From NCBI GenBank assembly GCA_937900465.1, contig CALCEJ010000025.1, forward strand, positions 1 through 23,475: a stretch of DNA of 23,475 nt. Reading direction: 5' to 3'. The position numbers were made by a program, and so were the translations under genes. The DNA is from an uncultured Bacteroidales bacterium (GTDB lineage: Bacteria > Bacteroidota > Bacteroidia > Bacteroidales > UBA932). The notes beneath the pieces were generated by a model. That model searched no databases and had not been told where the DNA came from. It worked only from the letters and a program-made list of their open reading frames with translations. How positions within the stretch are numbered: position 1 is the stretch's first letter; each line of letters begins with the position of its first letter. This document shows positions 13,633-21,667 of the stretch, one piece after another.

Positions 13633-14083
13633 GCTTCCAGTCGGTGGGCGTAAGCCCGGATATTTTCCTGAATTGGCGGGAGAAGTTGGAACGGTCAGAG
13701 AATCCGACTCTCTCGCCAATCACGGATATGGGTGTCAAGGGTTCCTCCTTCATTATTTCCATGGCATCCATTATGCGGCGACGGGTCCTCCAGGACCTGA
13801 AGTCGCATTGTTTTATTTCCCTGAAGTATATGTTCAGGGTGGCCTTGTCCGTCCCGATGCTTTCTGCAGCCTCTTCTATGTTCCGGTGCGGAATACGGTA
13901 GCACTTCCTTTCAACCCAGTCCTGGAATGCCGTGTCAAGACTTTCCATCGACAACCTTAGTCTCTCTGGTGAAGCACCCTTCCGGCCGTAAGTGACTTTT
14001 TTTTCCTCCCGGAGAAAGAATTGACGTATCCGGATGATTAATGTTTTTCTTTTCCTAGCCATATCTTCTGTTTTTTTATGCAA
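13622..14083 (-). CDS. AraC-type DNA-binding protein without a sensor domain
   Basis: The 153-residue product carries a C-terminal AraC/XylS double helix-turn-helix at about 50-153. The first HTH is degenerate (IEEAAESIGTDKATLNIYFRE); the second, ISVIGERVGFSDRSNFSRQFRKISGLTPTDW, is a clear match to the family signature. The first 40 residues are very basic (ARKRKTLIIRIRQF) and there is no ligand-binding or receiver domain. A start at Met8 (14062) is also possible. It converges on the GIN lipoprotein gene with an 11-bp overlap and is divergent from ffh. A -7 box lies about 33 bases upstream. Targets are unknown; the adjacent ABC operon is a candidate by proximity only. Confidence 0.85.
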   Translation of the reverse strand: MHKKTEDMARKRKTLIIRIRQFFLREEKKVTYGRKGASPERLRLSMESLDTAFQDWVERKCYRIPHRNIEEAAESIGTDKATLNIYFREIKQCDFRSWRTRRRIMDAMEIMKEEPLTPISVIGERVGFSDRSNFSRQFRKISGLTPTDWKLSL

Positions 14084-14115
14084 TTATAAGAAGAATAGCC
14101 GTTTGGAAAAACCGG

Positions 14116-14123
14116 CAAAATTA
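14116..14123 (-). promoter_or_regulatory. -7 box of the AraC-type gene
   Basis: On the minus strand TAATTTTG (14123-14116) matches TAnnTTTG, with a TTG 16 nt upstream, shorter than the usual spacing. The start of transcription would be near 14109, about 26 bases before the ATG. Confidence 0.45.
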
Positions 14124-14158
14124 CCACACTTTTCGGGCGCAACATATTGAAACCGAGA

Positions 14159-14177
14159 CGGTTATGAAAATTAACCG
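14159..14177. other. Small dyad in the AraC-ffh divergent gap
   Basis: CGGTTA (14159-14164) and TAACCG (14172-14177) flank a 7-nt loop. It is the only symmetrical element noticed in the 193-base gap 14084-14276, which otherwise holds the two -7 boxes. I see no tRNA-like or SRP-RNA-like fold here. Confidence 0.3.
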
Positions 14178-14247
14178 CAAATCGCACCCTTGTAACTTGC
14201 TGTCTGTCATCGGGAAAGCCGTTAAATGTTTATGGAAAAAAAATTGC

Positions 14248-14255
14248 TAAATTTG
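14248..14255 (+). promoter_or_regulatory. -7 box of the ffh operon
   Basis: TAAATTTG at 14248-14255 matches TAnnTTTG. No clear TTTG is seen 19-21 nt upstream, where the sequence is AATGTTTATGG. The start of transcription would fall near 14262, about 15 nt before the ATG. Confidence 0.5.
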
Positions 14256-14276
14256 TACGATTAACCAAAGACAACG

Positions 14277-15651
14277 ATGTTTGAGAATCTTTCGGAGCGG
14301 CTGGAACGCTCATTCAAAATACTGAAGGGAGAAGGAAAAATCACCGAGATCAACGTCGCAGAGACGATGAAGGATATCCGTAAGGCCCTTCTTGATGCTG
14401 ATGTCAGTTACAAGGTGGCCAAGGATTTCTGCAATACGGTGAAGGAAAAGGCGTTGGGAGCGAACGTCCTCACGGCAGTGAAGCCCCAGCAGCTGATGGT
14501 CAAGATAATGAGGGATGAACTCGCGGCCTTTATGGGCTCTGAGGCATCTGACATCAATATAAAGGGCAATCCGGCCGTTGTGCTGGTCGCCGGTCTGAAC
14601 GGTTCCGGTAAGACGACTTTCTCCGGAAAGCTTGCCCTTCATATCAAGTCCAAACGAGGGATCAAGGTCCTTCTTGCCGCTTGCGACACTTTCCGTCCAG
14701 CAGCTACTGAGCAGCTGAGGGTGCTTGGCGGGAGCGTCGGGCCACGACTGGGGCGAAGGCGATGTGACGAAGCAGCCCACTTATACGGAAGAAGGGGAGA
14801 AAGACCCTGTCAAAATAGCCCAGGGCGCTATTTCCAAGGCCCGCAGCGAAGGCTATTCCGTTGTAATCATAGATACTGCCGGCCGCCTTGCCGTGGACCA
14901 GGAGCTGATGGATGAGATTTCCGCCCTCCACAGTGCCGTCAGGCCTACGGAGACCCTCTTTGTCGTAGATGCGATGACCGGTCAGGATGCGGTTGAAACG
15001 GCGAAAGCCTTTAACGACAGGCTGGATTTCGACGGCGTTGTCCTTACTAAAATGGACGGCGATACCCGCGGCGGTGCGGCCCTTTCTATCAAGGCAGTCG
15101 TCGGAAAGCCCATCAAGTTTGTCTCCACCGGTGAAAAAATGGAGGCCCTCGACATCTTCCATCCTGACAGGACAGCAGACAGAATCCTTGGTATGGGCGA
15201 TGTCGTTTCCCTCGTAGAGAAGGCCCAGGCCCAATTCGACGAGAAGGAAGCCCGCGCCCTCAGGAAGAAAATGGCGAAGGACCAGTTCACCCTCTGGGAT
15301 TTCTATGAGCAAATCCAGCAGGTCAAGAAGATGGGAGATATCAAGGATCTTGCAGGGATGATTCCCGGAGTGGGGAAGGCCCTGAAGGATGTTGACATTG
15401 ACAACGAGAAGGCCTTCAAGTCAACGGAAGCCATAATCCTTTCGATGACCCCCGAGGAGAGAGAGCATCCGGAGATAATCAACGGCAGCCGTCGTCAGAG
15501 GATTGCGGCCGGTTCCGGAACCTCAGTTCCGGATGTCAACCGTCTTCTCAAACAGTTTGAAGGAACCCGCAAGATGATGAGGGGAGCCGCTTCCGGAGAT
15601 CTTCTCAAGCGGGCCCGCGCGATGGGTATGGGCGGCGGTTTTCCCCGTTAA
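14277..15651 (+). CDS. ffh: Signal recognition particle GTPase Ffh, interrupted by a one-base frame break
   Basis: Ffh binds the signal sequence of nascent membrane proteins and, with SRP RNA and FtsY, targets ribosomes to the membrane. The first frame (14277 to about 14740) has the N domain and the G-domain P-loop GLNGSGKTT and DTFRPAATEQLRVLG. The homology then continues in the next frame (from about 14730 to the stop at 15651) with TEEGEKDPVKIAQ, IIDTAGRLA, VLTKMDGDTRGGAALS and an M domain ending RKMMRG...MGMGGGFPR. One extra base within the GC-rich stretch 14727-14745 explains the shift. Joined, the product is about 457 residues. It also carries roughly 11 residues (HDWGEGDVTKQ) not usual at this position. 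Ffh is normally essential and single copy, so a sequencing or assembly error is more likely than gene loss. Confidence 0.9.
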
Positions 15652-15660
15652 CAGACAGAT

Positions 15661-17415
15661 ATGAATTACAGGTCCATCATAGCTGCCGCGGCGGCCGTTA
15701 TTTCCGTTTTATCCTGCTCCAGGACACTCCGTGACGGAGATTATACCCTGACAGTCCTGTCGACAAATGATGTCCACGGCACCTGGTTCGACTCCAGCTA
15801 TGTCAACGACACTCAGCGCCAGTCCCTGTTCGCGATTAACTACTACATCGACAGCGTCCGTACGGCGGACGGCTTCGATAACGTGCTTCTCGTGGACGCG
15901 GGAGACTGTCTCCAGGGCGACAATGCCGCTTATTATTACAATTATGTCGATACCGCATCGGCCCATCTGTTTCCGCGTCTTCTCGAATATATGCGCTATG
16001 ATGCGGTCGCCGTTGGCAATCACGACGTTGAGACTGGGCATCCGGTCTATGACAGGGTTGCCGCGGACCTTCGCCGCGCCGGGGCGGATTTTCTCGGTGG
16101 AAACGCAGTAAGGACGGACAACGGGAAACCTTATTTCCCTCTTTACAAGACTGTCCGGAAGGCCGGACTGAAGATTGCCATTCTGGGCTATACAAATGCG
16201 AATATACGCGCCTGGATATCGGAGGACCTTTTTTCCGGAATGGACTTTGTCCCTATAGCAGACATTATCCAGAGGGATGTGGACTTCGTAAGGAAGAAGG
16301 AGCGTCCTGACGTTGTTGTCGCCACAATGCACTCCGCCTGCGGGCTGGGTGACGGAACAATACTCGAGGCTGAGGCTCTGGATGCGCTGAACAGCGTCCG
16401 CGGTGTGGATTTCCTCGTTTGCGGCCACGACCACAGGCCTTATGTCGAAACCCGTGATACCTGCGCTCTTCTAAATTCCGGAAGTCACAGCCGTTTCGTC
16501 GCCCACGGGAAGATGCACATAAGGGTGGAAAGCGGGAAGGTTGTCTCAAAATCATTCGAATCGGACCTTATCCCGGTGGATGCGAAAAAGGCTGACCCCG
16601 TAATGAGGGAGGCTTTCAGAAAGGATTTCGAGGCCGTCAAGTCGTTCTCAACGAGAGTTATCGGCTCTCTTGACATAGACCTTTATACGAGGGATGCGTA
16701 CAGGGGGATGTGCCCTTATATCGACCTTGTCCATACCGTTTCGCTCCGCTGCAAGCCCGCGGAGATTTCCTTTGCCGCCCCGCTGACTTATAACGGATTC
16801 ATCGCAAAAGGCCCTCTTGCATTCAACGACCTTTTCACTCTGTACCCTTATGAGAACCAGCTCTATGTCGTTCAGATGAGCGGTCAGCAGATCAAGGACT
16901 ATCTGGAAGTTTCCTACGGAAAGTGGATAAGGACCGTGGAATCCCGCCGTATGGACCATATCCTCAATATCGAAGCCCGCGACGACAGCCGCACCGGTCA
17001 GGGTGGGTGGTCATTCGTGGAAAGGTCTTACAATTTTGATTCGGCGGCCGGAATCAATTATACGGTCGATGTCACTAAACCTTTCGGAGAACGTATCGTA
17101 ATAGCCTCTATGGCAGACGGTACTCCGTTCGAGCTTACAAGGAAGTACAATGTCGCAATGACTTCCTACAGGGCGAGCGGCGGCGGAGACCTCCTCCGCG
17201 AAACGGGGATTGGCAGTGAGGAGGTTGCGGAACTTACCGTGGAGAAGTATCCTGAAATCCGCAGTATAATGTATGATTTTCTCCTGGAAAAGGGGAAAAT
17301 CTCCCCTGAGACAGTCTCGGACCGCTCCATTCTTGGCTCCTGGAAGTTCGTTCCGGAGGCGGTGGCGGGACCCGCGATGGACCGGGACATGGACCTGATG
17401 TTCAGCAAAAGATAA
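15661..17415 (+). CDS. Periplasmic 5'-nucleotidase / 2',3'-cyclic phosphodiesterase-like lipoprotein
   Basis: The 584-residue exported metallophosphoesterase has a lipobox-like VLSC (Cys19). The N-terminal metal-binding domain shows STNDVHG (Asp37, His39), VDAGDCLQGD, AVGNHD (Asn120, His121, Asp122) and GHDHRP, the dimetal motifs of the UshA/CpdB/5'-nucleotidase family. The C-terminal 5'-nucleotidase substrate domain follows, with GPLAFNDLFTLYPYENQL and YNVAMTSYRASGGGD. It probably dephosphorylates nucleotides or related sugar-nucleotides outside the cytoplasm for uptake. It starts 9 bases after ffh and ends 4 bases before the glycosyltransferase gene, so the three genes are likely co-transcribed. 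The exact substrate is not decided by sequence. Confidence 0.92.
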   Translation: MNYRSIIAAAAAVISVLSCSRTLRDGDYTLTVLSTNDVHGTWFDSSYVNDTQRQSLFAINYYIDSVRTADGFDNVLLVDAGDCLQGDNAAYYYNYVDTASAHLFPRLLEYMRYDAVAVGNHDVETGHPVYDRVAADLRRAGADFLGGNAVRTDNGKPYFPLYKTVRKAGLKIAILGYTNANIRAWISEDLFSGMDFVPIADIIQRDVDFVRKKERPDVVVATMHSACGLGDGTILEAEALDALNSVRGVDFLVCGHDHRPYVETRDTCALLNSGSHSRFVAHGKMHIRVESGKVVSKSFESDLIPVDAKKADPVMREAFRKDFEAVKSFSTRVIGSLDIDLYTRDAYRGMCPYIDLVHTVSLRCKPAEISFAAPLTYNGFIAKGPLAFNDLFTLYPYENQLYVVQMSGQQIKDYLEVSYGKWIRTVESRRMDHILNIEARDDSRTGQGGWSFVERSYNFDSAAGINYTVDVTKPFGERIVIASMADGTPFELTRKYNVAMTSYRASGGGDLLRETGIGSEEVAELTVEKYPEIRSIMYDFLLEKGKISPETVSDRSILGSWKFVPEAVAGPAMDRDMDLMFSKR

Positions 17416-17419
17416 AGAT

Positions 17420-18814
17420 ATGGGAAGAATTGATGCTTTTGTAATGCTTCCTTCGCAGGCGGACGTGCTGTCCCGCGAAGCGGAGGTTGACCGTGTTTGC
17501 GTAGTCGAGGATCCTTTGACGGCTACATCAACCCTCAAGACCATAGCAGAGGCCGCCGAAGGGGAGTTTATCCTCCTCTATACAAAGCCTACGGACCTCT
17601 CGCTCGTGTCCGGAGCCCTGGAGCGCATGCTCCAGATCGCTGATGACACTGATGCTGTATTTCTGTATGCTGACCGTTTTATTTCGAAGGAGGGAGTCGT
17701 AACAGGCGCCCCCGTCATTGACTGTCAGGAGGGCGCTCTCCGCGATGATTTCGATTTCGGAGGACTGCTGCTTCTTGGGACCTGTGCCTTTAAGGAAGCG
17801 GTCTCATCGATGACAGAGGACTATTCAGCCGCAGGTCTTTATGATCTCAGGCTGAGGATGTCGAGGCTTGGAAAACTCGAGCACATAGGCGAGTATCTCT
17901 ATTATGAAATCGAGACTGACCTCCGCTCTTCCGGGGAAAAGCTTTTTGACTATGTCGATCCTAAGAACAGGGGAGTCCAGCTCGAGATGGAAGATGCCGT
18001 AACCCGGCATCTGAAGGCCGTGGGAGCTTATCTTGCTCCTGTTTTCAAGGATGTGGATTTTTCCGGGGAGGATTTCCCCGTAGAGGCGTCAGTGGTTATT
18101 CCCTGCAAGAACCGTGTGCGTACGATAGGCGATGCGATCCGTTCCGCGCTTTCGCAGAAAACGTCTTTCCCTTACAACGTAATAGTTGTCGATGACAATT
18201 CAACCGACGGTACGGTGGATGTAATCAAGTCCTTCGGGGATGATTCCCGCCTTGTCTATATTGCCCAGGACAAGTCCTATCACGCAATCGGAGGCAACTG
18301 GAATGCGGCGGTCCACGATCCGCGCTGCGGAAGATTCGCCCTTCAGCTGGATTCTGACGATATGTACAGCGATGACGGTGTCGTACAAAGGTTTGTGGAG
18401 GCGTTTTATGCGGAGAATTGCGCTATGGTCGTTGGGACATACAGGATTACGGATATTGATTTGAATCCGCTGCCTCCCTTTGTCGTGGACCACAAGGAAT
18501 GGACTCTCGAAAATGGCCGCAACAACGCTCTCCGCGTAAACGGATTCGGCGCTCCAAGGGGCTTCTGGACTCCGCTTCTGAGGAAACTCAATTTCCCGGT
18601 TACGAAGTATGGCGAAGACTATGCTGTGGCTCTCAGAATCAGCCGTGAGTACAGGATAGGACGCATCTGGGAGGTTATGTATAACTGCAGGAGGTGGGAG
18701 AACAATTCTGATGGCAACCTCTCCGTGGAAAAGGTGAATTCGAATAACTTCTACAAGGACAGTATCCGTACCTGGGAGCTCCTCGCACGGAAAAAGCAGA
18801 ACGCTACTCGATAA
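17420..18814 (+). CDS. Family 2 glycosyltransferase with a degenerate N-terminal half
   Basis: The 464-residue protein is probably cytosolic, with no membrane segment. Residues about 222-430 are an intact GT-A family 2 catalytic domain: EASVVIPCKNRVRTIGDAI, the nucleotide-binding VVDDNSTDGT (256-265), the metal-binding DSDD (311-314), GAPRGFW, and the likely catalytic acid in KYGEDYAV (about 399-400). Residues 1-210 look like a second, worn-out GT-A fold (EFILLYTKPTDL...AVFLYADRF) that lacks a DxD motif, so it may be structural or substrate-recognising. Donor and acceptor cannot be told. The gene is 4 bases after the nucleotidase, and its stop overlaps the convergent DUF4249 gene by 11 bases. 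Confidence 0.88.
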   Translation: MGRIDAFVMLPSQADVLSREAEVDRVCVVEDPLTATSTLKTIAEAAEGEFILLYTKPTDLSLVSGALERMLQIADDTDAVFLYADRFISKEGVVTGAPVIDCQEGALRDDFDFGGLLLLGTCAFKEAVSSMTEDYSAAGLYDLRLRMSRLGKLEHIGEYLYYEIETDLRSSGEKLFDYVDPKNRGVQLEMEDAVTRHLKAVGAYLAPVFKDVDFSGEDFPVEASVVIPCKNRVRTIGDAIRSALSQKTSFPYNVIVVDDNSTDGTVDVIKSFGDDSRLVYIAQDKSYHAIGGNWNAAVHDPRCGRFALQLDSDDMYSDDGVVQRFVEAFYAENCAMVVGTYRITDIDLNPLPPFVVDHKEWTLENGRNNALRVNGFGAPRGFWTPLLRKLNFPVTKYGEDYAVALRISREYRIGRIWEVMYNCRRWENNSDGNLSVEKVNSNNFYKDSIRTWELLARKKQNATR

Positions 18815-19640
18815 CTGCCTTGCCGTAAACCGCTCCGAATCCGGAGAAGTATCCGAGCCCGCCCCGCACGTTCGAGGCGGGATTCGTGTATGTGGGGAAG
18901 ATTGGGGATGAGCCTATTATGGTCAGGTCGTCGAAATCTTTCCAGAACTGCCACGTCGCCCCGTCTATCGTACACAGTTTGATCCTGACGGTGCTTCCTT
19001 TGACGAACTGGGTGCTGAAATCCCCGGAGAAAAGGTTCTGGCTCCTCGTAACCGTGATTTCCGCCCCGCTCTGGAGTGACTCTCCTTCTATTGTGCCGGG
19101 GAAGCAGGGAAGATAGTCCGTCCCTTCTCCGTCAATCTTGTATAGTAACCTGTAGTACTTTTTTGCCCCCGCTTCATTCCCGAGCCTCAGCTTGACATTG
19201 TAGAGGGAGTCCGAGGATGGAAGTTTCTCGGCCCATATAGCCGTGATTTCCTCCGGCTCCGGAACCGTTGTGGTCGCTGTGACCGTCTTGTTGTCGTATT
19301 CTACGGTGAGAGTATACTTTCCTCCGGCCTTTCCGAAGAGATGGCCTGTGGTGTAGATATATGGCGGGAAATGACCTGAGTCCGCCATCCCTGTAAGGAC
19401 AACTGTGGTGTCCGGCCCGCTCACCGTGACTTTCGCCCATTTGATAATATGGTCCTGGAGTTCCTCCATTGTCCTGAATTCGGAGGACGGGGTGATGGTT
19501 TTTGTGAGCATTATCACCGGGGGATTTCCGGCTTCGATCCACCCCTCGACGACGATTTCGCTCTCCACATCTTCCCATCTCCTTTCCGCCGTGCAGGCGA
19601 AAAGCAGCAAGGAAAGCAGTATGAGAATAGACTTTTTCAT
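18804..19640 (-). CDS. DUF4249 lipoprotein, partner of the TonB-dependent receptor
   Basis: The 278-residue lipoprotein has signal MKKSILILLSLLLFAC (Cys16). It matches the Bacteroidota DUF4249 pattern: a short post-Cys region EIVVEGWIEAG, PPVIMLTKT, a carboxypeptidase-regulatory-like beta domain (KVTVSGPDTTVVL, GKYTLTVEYDNKTVTATTTVP) and a C-terminal beta-rich half. Proteins of this family are usually encoded next to a TonB-dependent receptor and are thought to act at the cell surface; the ligand is unknown. Its ATG overlaps the stop of the receptor gene (TGATG), so the two are translationally coupled. This is the last gene of the operon. Confidence 0.85.
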   Translation of the reverse strand: MKKSILILLSLLLFACTAERRWEDVESEIVVEGWIEAGNPPVIMLTKTITPSSEFRTMEELQDHIIKWAKVTVSGPDTTVVLTGMADSGHFPPYIYTTGHLFGKAGGKYTLTVEYDNKTVTATTTVPEPEEITAIWAEKLPSSDSLYNVKLRLGNEAGAKKYYRLLYKIDGEGTDYLPCFPGTIEGESLQSGAEITVTRSQNLFSGDFSTQFVKGSTVRIKLCTIDGATWQFWKDFDDLTIIGSSPIFPTYTNPASNVRGGLGYFSGFGAVYGKAVIE

Positions 19641-21667
19641 CAGAACTTATAGAACCATCCCGCTCCGGGCATAAATTTCATCGCAAAACTGAACGGACGG
19701 TATGCGAACGAGTCACCGTCGTAAAAATTCTTGTAGGCTATTTCGTTATCCCTTCCGAGCGCGTTGTAAATAGAAACATTGACGCCGTGCTTAACCGCCT
19801 GATCATTACGGAAGTACCAGTTGAAATTGAGGTCGAGGCGTATGTACGGCGCAAGGTTCTCTCCGTTTCTGGGCCCATAATCGCTAACCAGGCGGGAAAC
19901 CATCACATATGTCGCAAGGGGTGCCGTAAACGGAGTCCCGGATGCGGCGACGAAGGTCCCTCCTATGTCCCATTTCCCGCCCGAGTAGGTCGCGACGGCG
20001 TTCAGCTCGTGTATCCTTTCGAAATTCGAGGGCCATACATTCCCTTGCCCATCCTCCCGGAGCGACCTTCCGAGCGAATAGCTTATCCATCCGGTGAATT
20101 TTCCCGACTGTTTGTGGAGAATCAGATTGAGCCCATAGTTCCATCCGTCCGCACTCAGAAGCATATTCCCAAGGTCCATCCCGGGACGGACGTAGTCGAG
20201 GATGGACCCGGAGAATTCCAGCTGATTGTGAAGGCGCCTGTAGTACAGTTCAGCTGAAAGAGCGTAAGTTTCGTGGAGGAAACTCAGATTGTAAGAAAGG
20301 AAAGTCCAGAGAGATTTTGCCGGATCTCCGTATTTTCCCGCCATCAGGTTGAACTCAACGGGAAAACCGAGGCTGGTGATTCCGGTAAGGAAGATGTTCT
20401 GGTTTGCTGCGCCGCCCCTAAGGTGGAGTGTCCCGCCCCTGAACATATTGAACTTTACTCCTGCCGATGGAGTCAGGCTCCAGAAAGACCGCCTCTCGGG
20501 AGACAGATACCAGTTTGCATCCGCAGCGACGGAGAAAGTCCATCTGTAAAGCAGCGGCTCGCTTGTCCATCCGGCGTGAAGCGTTGCGTCGAAGGCATTC
20601 TGGACCTCGGAAGGGGAGGGGGAAGAATCGAGCATTTCACCGGAAATCTTTGTCACCTGCTGGGGCATCACGTCGTAGAAGATAAGGTCAGAACCGGCGC
20701 TAAGTCCCTTCCACCTGAGATTCCCGCGATAGCCATAGCTGCGGGTATGGGACTTCGCCGCCGCGTCAATGTAGTCGCTTCCGAAATCAATATGGAAACT
20801 GTTGGTGCTGGCCCATATCTGCTGGCGAAGGTCCGCTCCGAAGTCCGTCTTCCTGTCCCAATGCAAAGACCCTCCGGCGTTCCACCAGCTGAATACCGCG
20901 GACAGCTGATTCTCCGCCGAGCCGTAGTCCGCAAGATCCGAACTCCAAAAAGCGTCGGCATATATCCTGTCTTTTTTTGTCGGGGCCCATATCCAGCTCA
21001 GATCGACATCGCCGAATCCATACTTGAAGGGGTTCCCGGATATCTCGAGGAATGAGCCGTAGAGCAGGTTCAGGAATGTTTTCCTTCCGGAAATGCTCAC
21101 CATAGATTTCTCACCCGTCTTTGCCGTGATGTTGCCCTGGGCGGCTATCAGTCCGACGGACAGGTCTCCGGTAACTCTCTCCTCCTGTATTTTCCTGTAT
21201 GGAATCATATCCACTGCGCCGCCGAGCCGTCCGCGGTCCCCTGCCATCGTGCTGTAGTCCATTTTCTGGAAATGGGCCGGATTGAATACGGAGAAAATAC
21301 CAAGGAGATGGTTTGCGCCGTAGACTGGCATCCCGTCGACAGTCACTATGTTGTGGCCGTGGTCACATCCCTGGATGTGGATTCCGGCATCGATCTCGCT
21401 TCCTGTCTGGACGCTGGGGAGGAGTCTCAGAAACCGCAGGGGATCTGCGGTTCCCATTATCGTCGGCAGTGTCGAAAGCCCGCCTATGTCAACCTTGGTC
21501 GTTCCCTGAAGGGAAACGGGGGAAGTGCGGCGGCTTGCGGAGACTACCGTGCTGTCGATTGAGTAGTGGACAATAGAATCGGTCTGCGCCGATGTCTTGA
21601 GGGGAGAAACCCCCAGAAGAAGCAGCGCAGACCAATAGAAAATCCGGTATTTTACCGATACGGTCAA
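19640..21667 (-). CDS. TonB-dependent outer-membrane receptor of the DUF4249-associated type
   Basis: The 675-residue outer-membrane protein has an N-terminal signal (YRIFYWSALLLLGVSPLKTSAQ), a plug domain at about 35-165 and a 22-strand-type barrel ending in an aromatic residue (GAGWFYKF). The plug has TADPLRFLRLLPSVQTGSEI, NIVTVDGMPVYGANHLLGIF and FSVFNPAHF, matching the 'HL.GFFSVFN' plug type found beside DUF4249 proteins. Unlike many such receptors it has no N-terminal CarbopepD_reg-like domain. The plug loop reads IQGCDHGHN where relatives often have a Gly-Gly-Asp sequence. The likely start is TTG at 21667, overlapping the upstream stop (TTGA), because no ATG precedes the signal peptide. 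Energised by TonB-ExbBD, it imports an unknown ligand. Confidence 0.92.
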   Translation of the reverse strand: MTVSVKYRIFYWSALLLLGVSPLKTSAQTDSIVHYSIDSTVVSASRRTSPVSLQGTTKVDIGGLSTLPTIMGTADPLRFLRLLPSVQTGSEIDAGIHIQGCDHGHNIVTVDGMPVYGANHLLGIFSVFNPAHFQKMDYSTMAGDRGRLGGAVDMIPYRKIQEERVTGDLSVGLIAAQGNITAKTGEKSMVSISGRKTFLNLLYGSFLEISGNPFKYGFGDVDLSWIWAPTKKDRIYADAFWSSDLADYGSAENQLSAVFSWWNAGGSLHWDRKTDFGADLRQQIWASTNSFHIDFGSDYIDAAAKSHTRSYGYRGNLRWKGLSAGSDLIFYDVMPQQVTKISGEMLDSSPSPSEVQNAFDATLHAGWTSEPLLYRWTFSVAADANWYLSPERRSFWSLTPSAGVKFNMFRGGTLHLRGGAANQNIFLTGITSLGFPVEFNLMAGKYGDPAKSLWTFLSYNLSFLHETYALSAELYYRRLHNQLEFSGSILDYVRPGMDLGNMLLSADGWNYGLNLILHKQSGKFTGWISYSLGRSLREDGQGNVWPSNFERIHELNAVATYSGGKWDIGGTFVAASGTPFTAPLATYVMVSRLVSDYGPRNGENLAPYIRLDLNFNWYFRNDQAVKHGVNVSIYNALGRDNEIAYKNFYDGDSFAYRPFSFAMKFMPGAGWFYKF

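Noticed and set aside
14084..14276. SRP RNA (4.5S) or another small RNA gene upstream of ffh
   Set aside because: No long self-complementary helix or the conserved GGAA tetraloop stem could be found; only a 6-bp dyad is present.
14727..14745. Programmed ribosomal frameshift in ffh
   Set aside because: No slippery heptamer, no stop codon at the shift point and no obvious stimulatory structure; a base error is simpler, though not excluded.
20273..21055. Plus-strand open frame of 260 residues opposite the TonB-dependent receptor
   Set aside because: The receptor is certain on the other strand; this frame has Arg/Pro-rich shadow composition.
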